Below are positions 27,402 through 34,940 of a stretch of DNA of 64,000 nt, in pieces. The notes under the pieces were generated by a model. It saw nothing but the letters and a program-made list of their open reading frames with translations, had not been told where the DNA came from and ran no database searches. The number at the start of each line of letters is the position of its first letter. Position 1 is the first letter of the stretch. Source of the stretch: Solirubrobacterales bacterium (GTDB taxonomy: Bacteria > Actinomycetota > Thermoleophilia > Solirubrobacterales > 70-9); assembly GCA_030152805.1 (NCBI GenBank), contig JASLIG010000088.1:5859-69858 (forward strand). Reading direction: 5' to 3'. A program made the position numbers and the translations under genes.

Positions 27402-28075
27402 GGCCCGACGGCGCCGAGCCGCGGCAGCACCGCCGCCAGGCCGTCGTGGAGTTGCAGCGCGTTGGAGGCGCGCGCCGCTTCCAGCTCGATGATCTCCAGC
27501 GGGCCCTCGCCGACCCCGTTGGCGAGGTTGTCGACGACGCAGATCGCCGCGTAGGCGAGGCCGAGCTCGCCGGCGACGATGCACTCCGAGGCGACGGTCA
27601 TGCCGACCACGTCGGCGTGCGCGGACATCAGGCGGATCTCCGCCGGGGTCTCGAAGCGCGGTCCGATCGCCTGCCAATAGACGCCGCCGTCGCGCAGCTC
27701 GCCGCCGCTGGTGCGCCAGGCGGCGAGCACTTCCCCGCGCCAGCTGGGATCGAAGCGGGGCACCCGGTGGGCACGCTCGTCGACGTAAGTGGAGAGGCCG
27801 AGGTGCAGCGCGATGAAGTCGTCCGGGCAGAGCAGGCTGCCGACCGGCAGCCCGGCGTCCAGGGAGCCGACCGAGGCGATCGCCAGCACCCGGTCGCAGC
27901 CGTGCTCGAGCAGTGCCCGCATGTTGGCGGCGTGGTCGATCTCGTGGGGCAGCACGTAGGGGCCGTCGCCGTGGCGCTGCACGATCGCCGCCCCCTGACC
28001 GGCGGCGGCCGTGGCGATCGTCTCGCCCCCCGGGCCGAGTGCACTGCTGCCGAGCACCACCGCAAGCCGTCCCAT
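27398..28075 (-). CDS. MTAP-family nucleoside phosphorylase
   Basis: A 225-aa family 2 purine nucleoside phosphorylase. VVLGSSALG forms the phosphate loop. QRHGDG, PHEIDHAANMRAL, the phosphate/ribose motif GPRFETPAEIR and VVGMTVASECIVAGELG (the methionine-containing ribose pocket) are all present. The base-contact segment reads VVDNLANG, with Asn as in 6-oxopurine enzymes rather than the TDYD of adenine-specific MTAP. Methylthioinosine, inosine or guanosine is therefore a likely substrate, fitting the deaminase encoded next. The two genes overlap by 4 bases. Confidence 0.85.
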   Translation of the reverse strand: MGRLAVVLGSSALGPGGETIATAAAGQGAAIVQRHGDGPYVLPHEIDHAANMRALLEHGCDRVLAIASVGSLDAGLPVGSLLCPDDFIALHLGLSTYVDERAHRVPRFDPSWRGEVLAAWRTSGGELRDGGVYWQAIGPRFETPAEIRLMSAHADVVGMTVASECIVAGELGLAYAAICVVDNLANGVGEGPLEIIELEAARASNALQLHDGLAAVLPRLGAVGP

Positions 28076-28112
28076 CGCCGGCGATCCTAAAGCCCGCCGC
28101 TATGGTGAAGGG

Positions 28113-28601
28113 ATGGAGGAACGCCCGTCGGGTCGTGACGAGAGCGAGAGCGAACGCCTCGATCGCAACCTCGGTGAGCTGCTGCAGGAGCTGCGCGTCG
28201 CCCTGCCTGGCGTCCAGGTCCTCTTCGCCTTCCTGCTCGCCGTCCCCTTCCAGCAGAACTTCACCGAGATCAACGGCTTCGAGAAGGACGTCTACTTCTT
28301 CACCCTGCTCTGCACGGCGGCCTCGGCGATCCTGCTGATCGCGCCCTCCTCCTATCACCGCATGACCTTCCGCCTGCAGCAGAAGCGCGAGCTGATCCAG
28401 CTCGCCAACCGCTTCACGATCGCCGGCCTCACCTTCCTCGCCCTGGCGATGACCGGAGCAATCGTGCTGGTCACCGACGTGCTCTTCGGCGGCGTCGTCA
28501 CCGCGATCACCGGGGTCGGCGCGGCGAGCGCTTTCGCCCTCGCCTGGTACGTGATGCCGCTGCGGCGGCGGTTCAGTCTGACTGGGAACGCACGCTCTTG
28601 A
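28113..28601 (+). CDS. DUF6328 family membrane protein
   Basis: A 162-aa protein from ATG 28113. A charged N-terminus (about 1-25) is followed by RLDRNLGELLQELRVALPGVQVLFAFLLAVPF, the conserved start of this actinobacterial family. Four membrane helices follow (about 40-58, 68-88, 108-128, 132-150). Function unknown. The last 29 bases overlap the end of the convergent HD-domain gene. Confidence 0.83.
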   Translation: MEERPSGRDESESERLDRNLGELLQELRVALPGVQVLFAFLLAVPFQQNFTEINGFEKDVYFFTLLCTAASAILLIAPSSYHRMTFRLQQKRELIQLANRFTIAGLTFLALAMTGAIVLVTDVLFGGVVTAITGVGAASAFALAWYVMPLRRRFSLTGNARS

Positions 28602-29187
28602 AGCGGTCGCCCCAGAGGCCGACCAGCTCGTCTGCCAGCTCGTTGGTCAGCCGCATCTCCGGCGCCTCGTCGAAGAGCATTTCCAGGTCGGCCTCCCAGA
28701 TGTAGATCTTCAGGTCGAGGGGCACCGCGAGTTCCTCGCTGACGCCCTCGCCGATCAGCGAATAGGCCTCGCGCAGCATCGCCACGTTGGTCAGTTTGTC
28801 GGCGGCGAAGATCGCCAGCACCGCCGGGTCGGATTCGGCCACGCGTCGCCGGTGCTCGTCCTTGCGGTCCTCGTAGGAGGGGATCGATTCATCTTCGGTC
28901 ATCGCCCCGACCAGCCCGCCGACGGCGTCGCCGAAGCGCTCGCGCACCTCGCCGGTCTCGATCTCGCTCTTCTCGACCACGTCGTGCAGCAGCCCCGCGG
29001 CGAGCACCTCGTCGCCGTAGCGATGTTCGCTCAGCAGCTCGGCCACGGCGAGCGGGTGGTCGATGAAAGGACGGCCGTCGCTGCCGCGCCGCAGTTGACC
29101 CGCGTGTGCCCGCCGCGCGGTTTCCAGCGCGTCCTTGACAAGGTCAGATCTCACGACTGCCGCGTCGATGCCAGGGGTCGACGACAT
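28573..29187 (-). CDS. SpoT/MESH1-like HD-domain protein (small alarmone hydrolase-like)
   Basis: A 204-aa single-domain HD protein resembling the hydrolase half of SpoT and stand-alone MESH1. Motifs are AHAGQLRRGSDGRPFIDHPLAVA (Arg and first His), GLLHDVVEK (HD pair), FGDAVGGLVGAMTEDE, and AADKLTNVAML (metal Asp and Asn). The catalytic Glu-Asp of the family reads Glu-Lys here (HDVVEK), so activity may be altered. It could hydrolyse (p)ppGpp or a related pyrophosphorylated nucleotide. It lies 1.5 kb from a RelA/SpoT synthetase-domain gene. Confidence 0.8.
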   Translation of the reverse strand: MSSTPGIDAAVVRSDLVKDALETARRAHAGQLRRGSDGRPFIDHPLAVAELLSEHRYGDEVLAAGLLHDVVEKSEIETGEVRERFGDAVGGLVGAMTEDESIPSYEDRKDEHRRRVAESDPAVLAIFAADKLTNVAMLREAYSLIGEGVSEELAVPLDLKIYIWEADLEMLFDEAPEMRLTNELADELVGLWGDRFKSVRSQSD

Positions 29188-29246
29188 CCCGCGTGCCAGC
29201 GTAACGGCAGAGTGCTGACTACGAACGTTCCGGTTTGCTCGGGGTT

Positions 29247-30128
29247 CTAAGTTGCGGGAGCGGTGCTGGTGGCACGGGCGGGCAGCTCGTATTCGGCCCG
29301 CTCGACCGCCAGCTCGATGCCGTCCTCACGGCCGCCGAGCGCCGACCAGTGCCGGCGTGCCTCGTCCCCGAGCTGATCGAGCTGCTCGTCGGAGTGCATC
29401 GGGTCGTGGTGAAAGAGCACCGTCCGCTCGGCCTCGGCGCGGCGGGCGAAGGAGACGGCGTGGGAGAGCGAGGAGTGGCCCCAGCCGATGTGGTCGGGGT
29501 ACTCGACGTCGGTGTACTGGCCGTCGTGGATCAGCAGCGAGGCGCCGCGGGCGAGTCCGAGGCCGGAGATCCAGTCCTCGTCGAGCGCGTCGATGTCGGC
29601 GCCCAGGGCGGGCTCGTGGTCGGGGATGTAGGCGAGCGAGGAGTCGCCGTCGTCGATCCGGTAGCCGAGCGTCGGCCCGCGGTGGGCGACCGAGGCGGCG
29701 CGGATCCGCGCCGGACCGATCTCCCACTCGGTCTGCGGGCAGTGGCGGAAGGAGACGTCGCAGGGCAGCTCGCGCACCTCGACCGGCGAGAGCGGCGCCG
29801 AGATGTAGCGGGCGATGCGGTCGCGCAGCGAAGCCTCGGGCGAGGCCGGGCCCCAGATCACGATCTCGGTTTGGGCGCGGAAGGCGGGGGCGAAGAAGAC
29901 GAGTCCCTGGATGTGGTCGAGGTGCAGGTGGGTGAGCAGGATGTGCAGGCGGGCCGGCTCGGCGGCCAGAGCGAGGCCGAGGCTGCGGATACCGGTGCCA
30001 GCATCGAGCGCCAGCATCGAGCCGTCCGAGAGGGTGACGCCGACGCAGGAGGTGTTGCCCCCGTAGCGGATCGTCTCCGGCCCCGGGGAAGGGATCGAGC
30101 CGCGCGTGCCCCAGAGCTTGACTTTCAT
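29247..30128 (-). CDS. MBL-fold hydrolase, cyclic-nucleotide phosphodiesterase-like
   Basis: A 293-aa metallo-beta-lactamase-fold protein. It begins MKVKLWGTRGSIPSPGPETIRYGGNTSC, the typical start of the PhnP/RNase Z-related branch that includes class II 3',5'-cyclic nucleotide phosphodiesterases. The metal motif is LLTHLHLDHIQGL, with later ligands in YIPDHE, HDGQYTD and LFHHDP. Likely substrates are phosphodiesters, but the exact one is unknown. Its stop is 59 bases from the HD gene start and it is followed upstream by a PAS protein on the same strand, 1 base apart. Confidence 0.85.
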   Translation of the reverse strand: MKVKLWGTRGSIPSPGPETIRYGGNTSCVGVTLSDGSMLALDAGTGIRSLGLALAAEPARLHILLTHLHLDHIQGLVFFAPAFRAQTEIVIWGPASPEASLRDRIARYISAPLSPVEVRELPCDVSFRHCPQTEWEIGPARIRAASVAHRGPTLGYRIDDGDSSLAYIPDHEPALGADIDALDEDWISGLGLARGASLLIHDGQYTDVEYPDHIGWGHSSLSHAVSFARRAEAERTVLFHHDPMHSDEQLDQLGDEARRHWSALGGREDGIELAVERAEYELPARATSTAPAT

Positions 30129-30129
30129 C

Positions 30130-30549
30130 TCAGCCCACTACCCCGTTGCCCGAGGAAGCAGGCCAGAAGACCGCGATCGCACCCTGCGAGCCGTGCGCGG
30201 TGAGGATCGGGAAGGCCGAGACCTCGACCTGGTGGCGGGCGCCGTCAGCCGAGCTGATCTCGAAGTCGGCGTGGGCGGGGCGGCCGTTGCGCACGGCGAT
30301 CACCAGCGGCAGCTCGTCGTAGGGGATCGGCTTGCCGTCTTTGTCGAACGGGCCGAAGAGCGAGCCCCACTCCTCGGCGCCGACCGTGCCCAGCTCCTCG
30401 AAGCGCTTGCCCAGCATCGCCCCGGCGGCCTCGTTGTAGAAGACGAGGACGCCGCCCTCGTCGACCAGGAAGGCCGGGGTCGAGAGCGCAGACATCAGGT
30501 TGCGAGCCAGGATCAGCTCGAGGGGCTTCTGCGTCGTCACAGATGACAC
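30130..30549 (-). CDS. Stand-alone PAS-domain protein
   Basis: A 139-aa protein made of one PAS fold: LMSALSTPAFLVDEGGVLVFYNEAAGAMLGKRFEELG is the first half, and FEISSADGARHQVEVSAFPILTAHGSQGAIAVFWP the second. No output domain is fused. It probably senses a ligand or redox state and acts through a partner. It is 1 base from the phosphodiesterase-like gene, so the two are likely cotranscribed and may form a sensor-enzyme pair. Confidence 0.82.
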   Translation of the reverse strand: MSSVTTQKPLELILARNLMSALSTPAFLVDEGGVLVFYNEAAGAMLGKRFEELGTVGAEEWGSLFGPFDKDGKPIPYDELPLVIAVRNGRPAHADFEISSADGARHQVEVSAFPILTAHGSQGAIAVFWPASSGNGVVG

Positions 30550-30704
30550 TTTAGATCGTTGGAATCGATACAGCTGGGAATCGAAAACCGCAGCGCGGCG
30601 CCGAAGCGAGACGAGTACCTTCGACTGCCGGCCCCGCTAAATGCGTGATTTTGGTCACTTTGGCCCAATTCAAAAGGGCTCCGACCGGAAGCTAGAGTTC
30701 GCTC

Positions 30705-31442
30705 ATGGCAAGCAGGGTCGAAGGGATATCCAAGTCTGAGATCAATCGCGCCGGGGACCGACTGCGCGAATGGATCGCAGAACCCGATGCCTATCGAACC
30801 GCCGACCCTCGCGTTGCCCGTGACACGTTTACGGCTCTTGTTGCCTTCAGAACGAGCTTTCAGCTCCCCTTGAACAAGGTGGTTATGGGCCTTCGGTCCT
30901 TTGTAAAGAATGAGATGTCGGCCTTGCCGAACGACGGAAAATTGCCAGTCGGCCAGCGTCTCAAGCGTGAGCCGCAAATAGAGCAAAAGCTCCTGCGATT
31001 CCCAAAGATGGAGCTATCGAGGATGCAAGATATCGGAGGGTGTCGGGCTATCCCGACCGGGGGAACTGCTGAGTGTCAAGGCATCCTGCGCCGTATTGAG
31101 AGCCGGTGGGGCGATGCCATCAAGGGCTTCAAGGACTACACCGCTGAACCGGCTTCCTCTGGATATCGAGCGATTCATGTCGTCGTTCTGCGAGATGACC
31201 ACCTAATTGAGATTCAGCTGCGCACGCCGGGGCAGCATGAATGGGCAAGATATGTTGAGCGCATGGAACTCCGCACCAGGCACAACCTGAAGGACGGAGA
31301 AGGACCATTTGACTTGCTGCGATACTTGGCGAAGGCCGCAGAAGGGATTGCCCTTGAGGAATCTGGAGAACGGGCCGATGTTTCATTCACAGAGGAGTTC
31401 AACGCCCTCCGTGAAAGAGCACAGCCTCATTTTGAGAGGTAG
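30705..31442 (+). CDS. RelA/SpoT synthetase-domain protein, candidate toxic small alarmone synthetase
   Basis: A 245-aa single-domain nucleotide pyrophosphokinase of the RelA/SpoT fold with no hydrolase or TGS part. Key residues are kept: KLLRFPKMELSRMQDIGGCRAI (substrate Arg and catalytic Asp), the GYRAIHVVV segment with the base-stacking Tyr, and EIQLRTPGQHEWA (catalytic Glu). A helical N-terminal region (1-90) and C-terminal tail flank it. Codon use is clearly less GC-rich than the neighbours, a sign of transfer. It is followed after 6 bases by an 81-aa gene. It may make (p)ppGpp-like alarmones or pyrophosphorylate tRNA, as toxSAS toxins do. Confidence 0.85.
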   Translation: MASRVEGISKSEINRAGDRLREWIAEPDAYRTADPRVARDTFTALVAFRTSFQLPLNKVVMGLRSFVKNEMSALPNDGKLPVGQRLKREPQIEQKLLRFPKMELSRMQDIGGCRAIPTGGTAECQGILRRIESRWGDAIKGFKDYTAEPASSGYRAIHVVVLRDDHLIEIQLRTPGQHEWARYVERMELRTRHNLKDGEGPFDLLRYLAKAAEGIALEESGERADVSFTEEFNALRERAQPHFER

Positions 31443-31448
31443 GCGAGC

Positions 31449-31694
31449 ATGGCAACGATTCACTTCCTCCTCATTTACGACCTCAACAAGCAGAAACTAA
31501 TCCGCAAGGACGAATTCAGCGATGGCGTTGAGGCTGCTACTGAGTACGCACGTTGGGAGCAGAAAAATCGGGGGAATCGAGACCTTGAGATCGTTCTACT
31601 GGGGGCAGATTCGCTTGAGACGGTCGAAATGACTCATGGGCAGTATTTCGACGGAGTCTCGGCGAACGCTCCGTCTCGCTATCTCACTGCGTAA
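31449..31694 (+). CDS. Small partner protein of the RelA/SpoT-domain gene
   Basis: An 81-aa acidic soluble protein starting 6 bases after the synthetase-domain gene. It begins MATIHFLLIYDLNKQKLI and continues with EFSDGVEAATEYARWEQKNR and LEIVLLGADSLETVEMTHGQYF, suggesting a small alpha/beta fold. It shares the lower GC and codon use of its partner. The position and size fit an antitoxin or a binding partner, but no known antitoxin family is recognised. Confidence 0.72.
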   Translation: MATIHFLLIYDLNKQKLIRKDEFSDGVEAATEYARWEQKNRGNRDLEIVLLGADSLETVEMTHGQYFDGVSANAPSRYLTA

Positions 31695-31802
31695 CTCGGC
31701 AAGGACGCACGAATATGGGGGCAGGGGAGTTGCGGGGCTTCCTCGAAGGGCCCTCGTCCCCAAGCAAGGCAATTTCAGGCAATCGAGTACCGTGCGCTTC
31801 CG

Positions 31803-32474
31803 ATGGAGGCCACTGCACAAGAGGACTCCGCAACGGTCGATGTTGCGCCCCCGATGAAGCCGAGCCCGATGTACCGGACCGCGATGGCGGTTTGCCGGCC
31901 GGCGATGTTCTGGGGACGGCTGCGGGTCGAGGGGCTGGGGGTGCTGCCAGAGGAGGGGCCGGCGCTGGTGGTCGGCAATCACGACAGTCACTGGGACCCC
32001 GTCACCGTCGGCGTCGCCGCGATCCGGCGTCGCCAGATCAAGGCGTTGGCCAAATCCGATCTCTGGAAGGTCCGCGGGCTCGCTCCGGTCCTCGACGGCA
32101 TGGGGCAGATCCCAATCGAACGGGGCGCCGGTGACGCCGCGGCCCTGGCGCGGGCGATCGAGGAGCTTCGCGGCGGTTCCTGCATCGGCGTATTCCCGGA
32201 AGGAACGCGCTCACGCGGCAGGGTGCTGCGGGCGCGCAGCGGCGTCGGCCGCCTGGCGCTCGAGGTACCGGAGGCAAAGCTGGTCTGCGTCGCGATCGAG
32301 GGCACGACCGGTTTCACCGGCTTCCCGCGGCGGCCGCGGGTCAGCACACGTTTTTTCGAGCCCCGCGGGGGGCAGGCCCGGCCCGGCGAGGAGCCGGGCG
32401 AGCTCGCGGACCGGCTGCTGGCCGAGATCCGCGAGCTCGTGCCGCCATCGGCGGCGGGGCGCAAGCGCGCCTAG
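31803..32474 (+). CDS. 1-acyl-sn-glycerol-3-phosphate acyltransferase (PlsC family)
   Basis: A 223-aa membrane-associated acyltransferase of the PlsC superfamily, which moves fatty acyl chains onto lysophosphatidate or similar acceptors. The catalytic NHDSHWD motif (His-x4-Asp) is at about 59-65, the glycerol-phosphate-binding block GQIPIERG at about 101-108, and FPEGTRSRGR at about 132-141. ATG 31854 is a possible shorter start. The high GC returns here, marking the right edge of the low-GC cassette. It overlaps the convergent lipoprotein gene by 4 bases. Confidence 0.88.
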   Translation: MEATAQEDSATVDVAPPMKPSPMYRTAMAVCRPAMFWGRLRVEGLGVLPEEGPALVVGNHDSHWDPVTVGVAAIRRRQIKALAKSDLWKVRGLAPVLDGMGQIPIERGAGDAAALARAIEELRGGSCIGVFPEGTRSRGRVLRARSGVGRLALEVPEAKLVCVAIEGTTGFTGFPRRPRVSTRFFEPRGGQARPGEEPGELADRLLAEIRELVPPSAAGRKRA

Positions 32475-32998
32475 CCCTCGGCCTCCTTGCCGCTGGGCTG
32501 CAGTGCGTACCACTCGGCGCCGAAGGAGGAGAAGTCGTTGCCGTTCGCGTCGCCGGGTTTCTGGTCGGCGGTGTAGGTGTAGAGGGGCAAGCCGGCGTAG
32601 GTGACCTGTACGGTCCCGTCCTTGCGCTTGGTGGTGCCGAGCTGGGCGGCCATCGCCCCTTCGCCCACCTGCGGTTTGCCTTCTGTGAGCAGCGGCGGCC
32701 AAACCCCCGCGCAGGCGCCGTAGCAGGAGGACACGCCGCCCTTGTCCTTGTGGAAGTCGTAGAGCGTGAAGCCCTTCGAGTCAACGATCACCTTGCCGAG
32801 CTTGGGCACGGTCGAGGCCGAGACGATCGCGGCTTCGCCGCCGCCGCCGCTTTCGCTCGAGGCGGCCTTCGTCGTTTCACCGCCGGATCCGCCGTAGGCG
32901 CCGCCAGAGCCCGAGCCGCTGTCGTTGCTGCTGCCGCAGCCGGCGATCGCCAGGGCCGCGATCAGCGCCAGTGCGATGGGGGGAAGGGACTTCTTCAC
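32471..32998 (-). CDS. Lipoprotein with secreted repeats (COG4315-like)
   Basis: A 175-aa lipoprotein with lipobox AIAGC near residues 17-21, a Gly/Ser tether, then two copies of the secreted repeat of unknown function. One contains SKGFTLYDFHKDKGGVSSCYGACAGVWPPLL, the other VTYAGLPLYTYTADQKPGDANG. This family is often encoded next to ECF sigma/anti-sigma pairs, as here. It starts in an ATGA overlap with the anti-sigma gene. It may be an envelope stress or copper-related protein; the function is not established. Confidence 0.85.
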   Translation of the reverse strand: MKKSLPPIALALIAALAIAGCGSSNDSGSGSGGAYGGSGGETTKAASSESGGGGEAAIVSASTVPKLGKVIVDSKGFTLYDFHKDKGGVSSCYGACAGVWPPLLTEGKPQVGEGAMAAQLGTTKRKDGTVQVTYAGLPLYTYTADQKPGDANGNDFSSFGAEWYALQPSGKEAEG

Positions 32999-33702
32999 GT
33001 CGATGCCTCCTCTTGGGGTTGGTTGCGTGCGGCCGCATCCGCAGCATCGAGCGGTGCGACGAAGGTTTGGGCGCCGGCGTGGACGACGAGCGCCTTGGCG
33101 CGCGAGAGGTCGAGGGCGGCGCTGAGCACCGCGGCGTCGTCGCCGCCCCAGCGATAGCTGAAGGTGCCGGCCGAGACGTCGCCGCCGCCGGGCCCGCGCA
33201 TGTAGACGCGGCAGAGCGTGCCCGAGCGGATGCCTTTGACGTACATGTGGATCTCGGTGCCAAAAGCCCGCGGCTCGAGCGTGGCGCCGATCTTCACCCC
33301 TCGCGGCAGCGAGTGGAAGGCGACGTGCTGCTCGGGCCCCGGTCCCCCGCCGCTGGAGAGGACGACGATGGCCAGGACCGCGGCCGCGGCGGCCGCCGCG
33401 ACGCCGGCGAAGCCGAACCCGAGGCGCAGGCGGCGCTGGCGCCGTTGGGAGCGCCGCTCGGCCCCGATCGTGGCGGCGATCCGCCGGCCCAGCTCCGGCG
33501 GCGGCTGCGGCGCCGGGCCGAAGTGCTCCGGGTCGGCGTGGGGCAGGAGGCGCGCAACGGCGGCGAGAGCAGAGAGCTCGGCGCGGCAGGCGGCGCAGCC
33601 CTCGAGGTGCGCCTCGATCCCGGCGCGTTCCTCGGCCGAGAGGCGGCCGAGCGCGTAGGCGCCCAGTGCCTCTTTCCAGTGCCGGCAGTCCTCAGCCCTC
33701 AT
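32995..33702 (-). CDS. RskA-like zinc-binding anti-sigma factor
   Basis: A 235-aa membrane anti-sigma factor. The N-terminal zinc anti-sigma motif has His32, Cys36 and Cys39 (HLEGCAACRAEL). A single membrane helix lies at about 97-118, and the outer RskA-type domain contains HVAFHSLP and EIHMYVKGI. It is expected to hold the sigma factor encoded just upstream inactive until signalled. The start lies 11 bases inside the sigma gene, giving coupled translation. Confidence 0.88.
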   Translation of the reverse strand: MRAEDCRHWKEALGAYALGRLSAEERAGIEAHLEGCAACRAELSALAAVARLLPHADPEHFGPAPQPPPELGRRIAATIGAERRSQRRQRRLRLGFGFAGVAAAAAAAVLAIVVLSSGGGPGPEQHVAFHSLPRGVKIGATLEPRAFGTEIHMYVKGIRSGTLCRVYMRGPGGGDVSAGTFSYRWGGDDAAVLSAALDLSRAKALVVHAGAQTFVAPLDAADAAARNQPQEEAST

Positions 33703-34201
33703 AGCCCATCTCCTCGAGCACGACCCGCAGCGCCCTCAGGCCGTAGTAGACGCGGCTCTTCACGGTTCCCTCGGGCACCCCCAGTTCCTCGGCGACCTCG
33801 GCGTAGGGCCGGCCGCGGTAGTAGGTCTCGACCAGGACGCGACGGTGCTGCTCGCCGATCCGGCGCATCGCCTCCTCGATCTGCCAGGAGAGCAGGGCGT
33901 CGTCGAAGGGTTCGACCGACGGTTCGATGCCCTCGGTGGCGACGCTGGGCCGGGCGGCGCGGGCACGACCCAGGTCGATGACTACGTTGCGCAGTATCGC
34001 GAAGAGCCAGGTCCGCAGCGAGCCGATCTGAGGGTCAAAGCGCTCGCCCGCGCGCCAGGCACGCAGAAAGGTCTCCTGCACCGCCTCTTCAGCCAGACCG
34101 GAATCGCCCAGCGAACGCACGGCAAAACCAAACAGCTCCGCCGCGTGCGCCGCATAGGCCTCGCGTACGTCCCGCTCGTGGGTCAGCGCTCCGGATGGCA
34201 T
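33692..34201 (-). CDS. ECF-type RNA polymerase sigma factor
   Basis: A 169-aa group 4 sigma factor with region 2 (LFGFAVRSLGDSGLAEEAVQETFLRAW and TWLFAILRNVVIDLGRA) and region 4 (RRVLVETYYRGRPYAEVAEELGVPEGTVKSRVYYGLRAL) joined by a short linker. It resembles the SigK/SigL side of the family. The operon order sigma, anti-sigma, lipoprotein suggests that it drives its own operon and envelope-stress genes. Confidence 0.9.
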   Translation of the reverse strand: MPSGALTHERDVREAYAAHAAELFGFAVRSLGDSGLAEEAVQETFLRAWRAGERFDPQIGSLRTWLFAILRNVVIDLGRARAARPSVATEGIEPSVEPFDDALLSWQIEEAMRRIGEQHRRVLVETYYRGRPYAEVAEELGVPEGTVKSRVYYGLRALRVVLEEMGYEG

Positions 34202-34245
34202 TCGATCGGGATACGAATGCCCGCTGACGCCGGTTCAGCCCAGCG

Positions 34246-34392
34246 CTACTCCAGTTTGCCGATCTTGAAGATTTTGGTGCCGCAGTCCGGGCACACTCCC
34301 TGGATCGCCGGGCGACCGTTCTTCATCGTCACCTGTTTGGCGTCCTGGATCTCGACCTTCTTGCGCTCCTTGACGCAGTAACCCTCTGGCAT
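34246..34392 (-). CDS. DUF5679-type small zinc-ribbon protein
   Basis: A 48-aa protein read from ATG 34392 on the minus strand, with a good AAAGGAG site upstream. It starts MPEGYCVKERKKVEI, contains QVTMKNGRPAIQG, and ends VCPDCGTKIFKIGKLE. One CPDC pair is clear, with a single upstream Cys at residue 6. The family is widespread in actinobacteria and its function is unknown. It lies 44 bases upstream of the sigma gene on the same strand. Confidence 0.82.
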   Translation of the reverse strand: MPEGYCVKERKKVEIQDAKQVTMKNGRPAIQGVCPDCGTKIFKIGKLE

Positions 34393-34487
34393 CAGGGGAA
34401 CTCCTTTCACTGCCGTTGCGGCAGAGCTCGCGGTGCTCGCGAGGTCGAATTGCGGCGAATGTAACGCAGAGGGGGGACGGGGAAGCC

Positions 34488-34509
34488 AAAGAAAGTGCTA
34501 TTTAGCACT
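34488..34509 (-). terminator. Intrinsic terminator on the minus strand
   Basis: AGTGCTA and TAGCACT form a perfect 7-bp hairpin (34494-34509) with a 2-base loop. Read on the minus strand it is followed by TTCTTT and begins 6 bases after the stop of the coiled-coil membrane protein gene. It fits a rho-independent terminator for that gene. Confidence 0.7.
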
Positions 34510-34515
34510 AAGTTG

Positions 34516-34878
34516 TTACTTGGGCTTGGGTTCCGGTTCGACCCCGCCGCTCTGCTTTTCCTGCCCGCCGGCGCCCTTTTCCGCCGCTTCGGCTTCGCCA
34601 CGCAGGGTCGCGACTTCGCTGCGCAGAGTTTCCAGTTCGGCCTGCAGCTGCGAAGTTTCCGGCGCGCTTTCCGGGGCGGTCCCGGCGAGTTCGTCGCGCA
34701 CCGTCTGCAGGTCGCTCTGCGTGACCGCGTTGTTCTCCGCGTCGATGGCCAGGTAGATGCCCGCCGCGGCGCCGCCGATCGCGATCGCGACCAGAACTAG
34801 GAAGACACGGGTGCGCATGGCGAGCTTGCGCTCAACCACCCCGATCCATGCGCGCAGCCCATCCAGCGACATCGCCAC
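34516..34878 (-). CDS. Small membrane-anchored coiled-coil protein
   Basis: A 120-aa protein (ATG 34872 is an alternative start). One membrane helix lies at about 24-44 (FLVLVAIAIGGAAAGIYLAI), followed by a coiled coil at about 50-100 rich in Glu/Leu (QLQAELETLRSEVATLRGEAEAAE) and a Gly/Glu/Pro/Lys tail. No family is recognised. It is divergent from the thiolase gene and probably forms an oligomeric membrane-anchored rod. Confidence 0.72.
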   Translation of the reverse strand: MAMSLDGLRAWIGVVERKLAMRTRVFLVLVAIAIGGAAAGIYLAIDAENNAVTQSDLQTVRDELAGTAPESAPETSQLQAELETLRSEVATLRGEAEAAEKGAGGQEKQSGGVEPEPKPK

Positions 34879-34940
34879 TAACTTAATCGACTACCCTGCG
34901 GCCCGCACTTCCCGACCCCGCCCGCAAGGAGAGACCCCGC

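Noticed and set aside
30537..30986. 149-aa antisense reading frame opposite the RelA/SpoT gene
   Set aside because: It overlaps the well-supported synthetase domain and shows no recognisable fold or ribosome site.
30550..31802. Low-GC cassette as a prophage or integrative element
   Set aside because: Only two genes differ in composition. No integrase, transposase, terminal repeats or attachment duplication was found, so transfer is likely but the vehicle is unknown.
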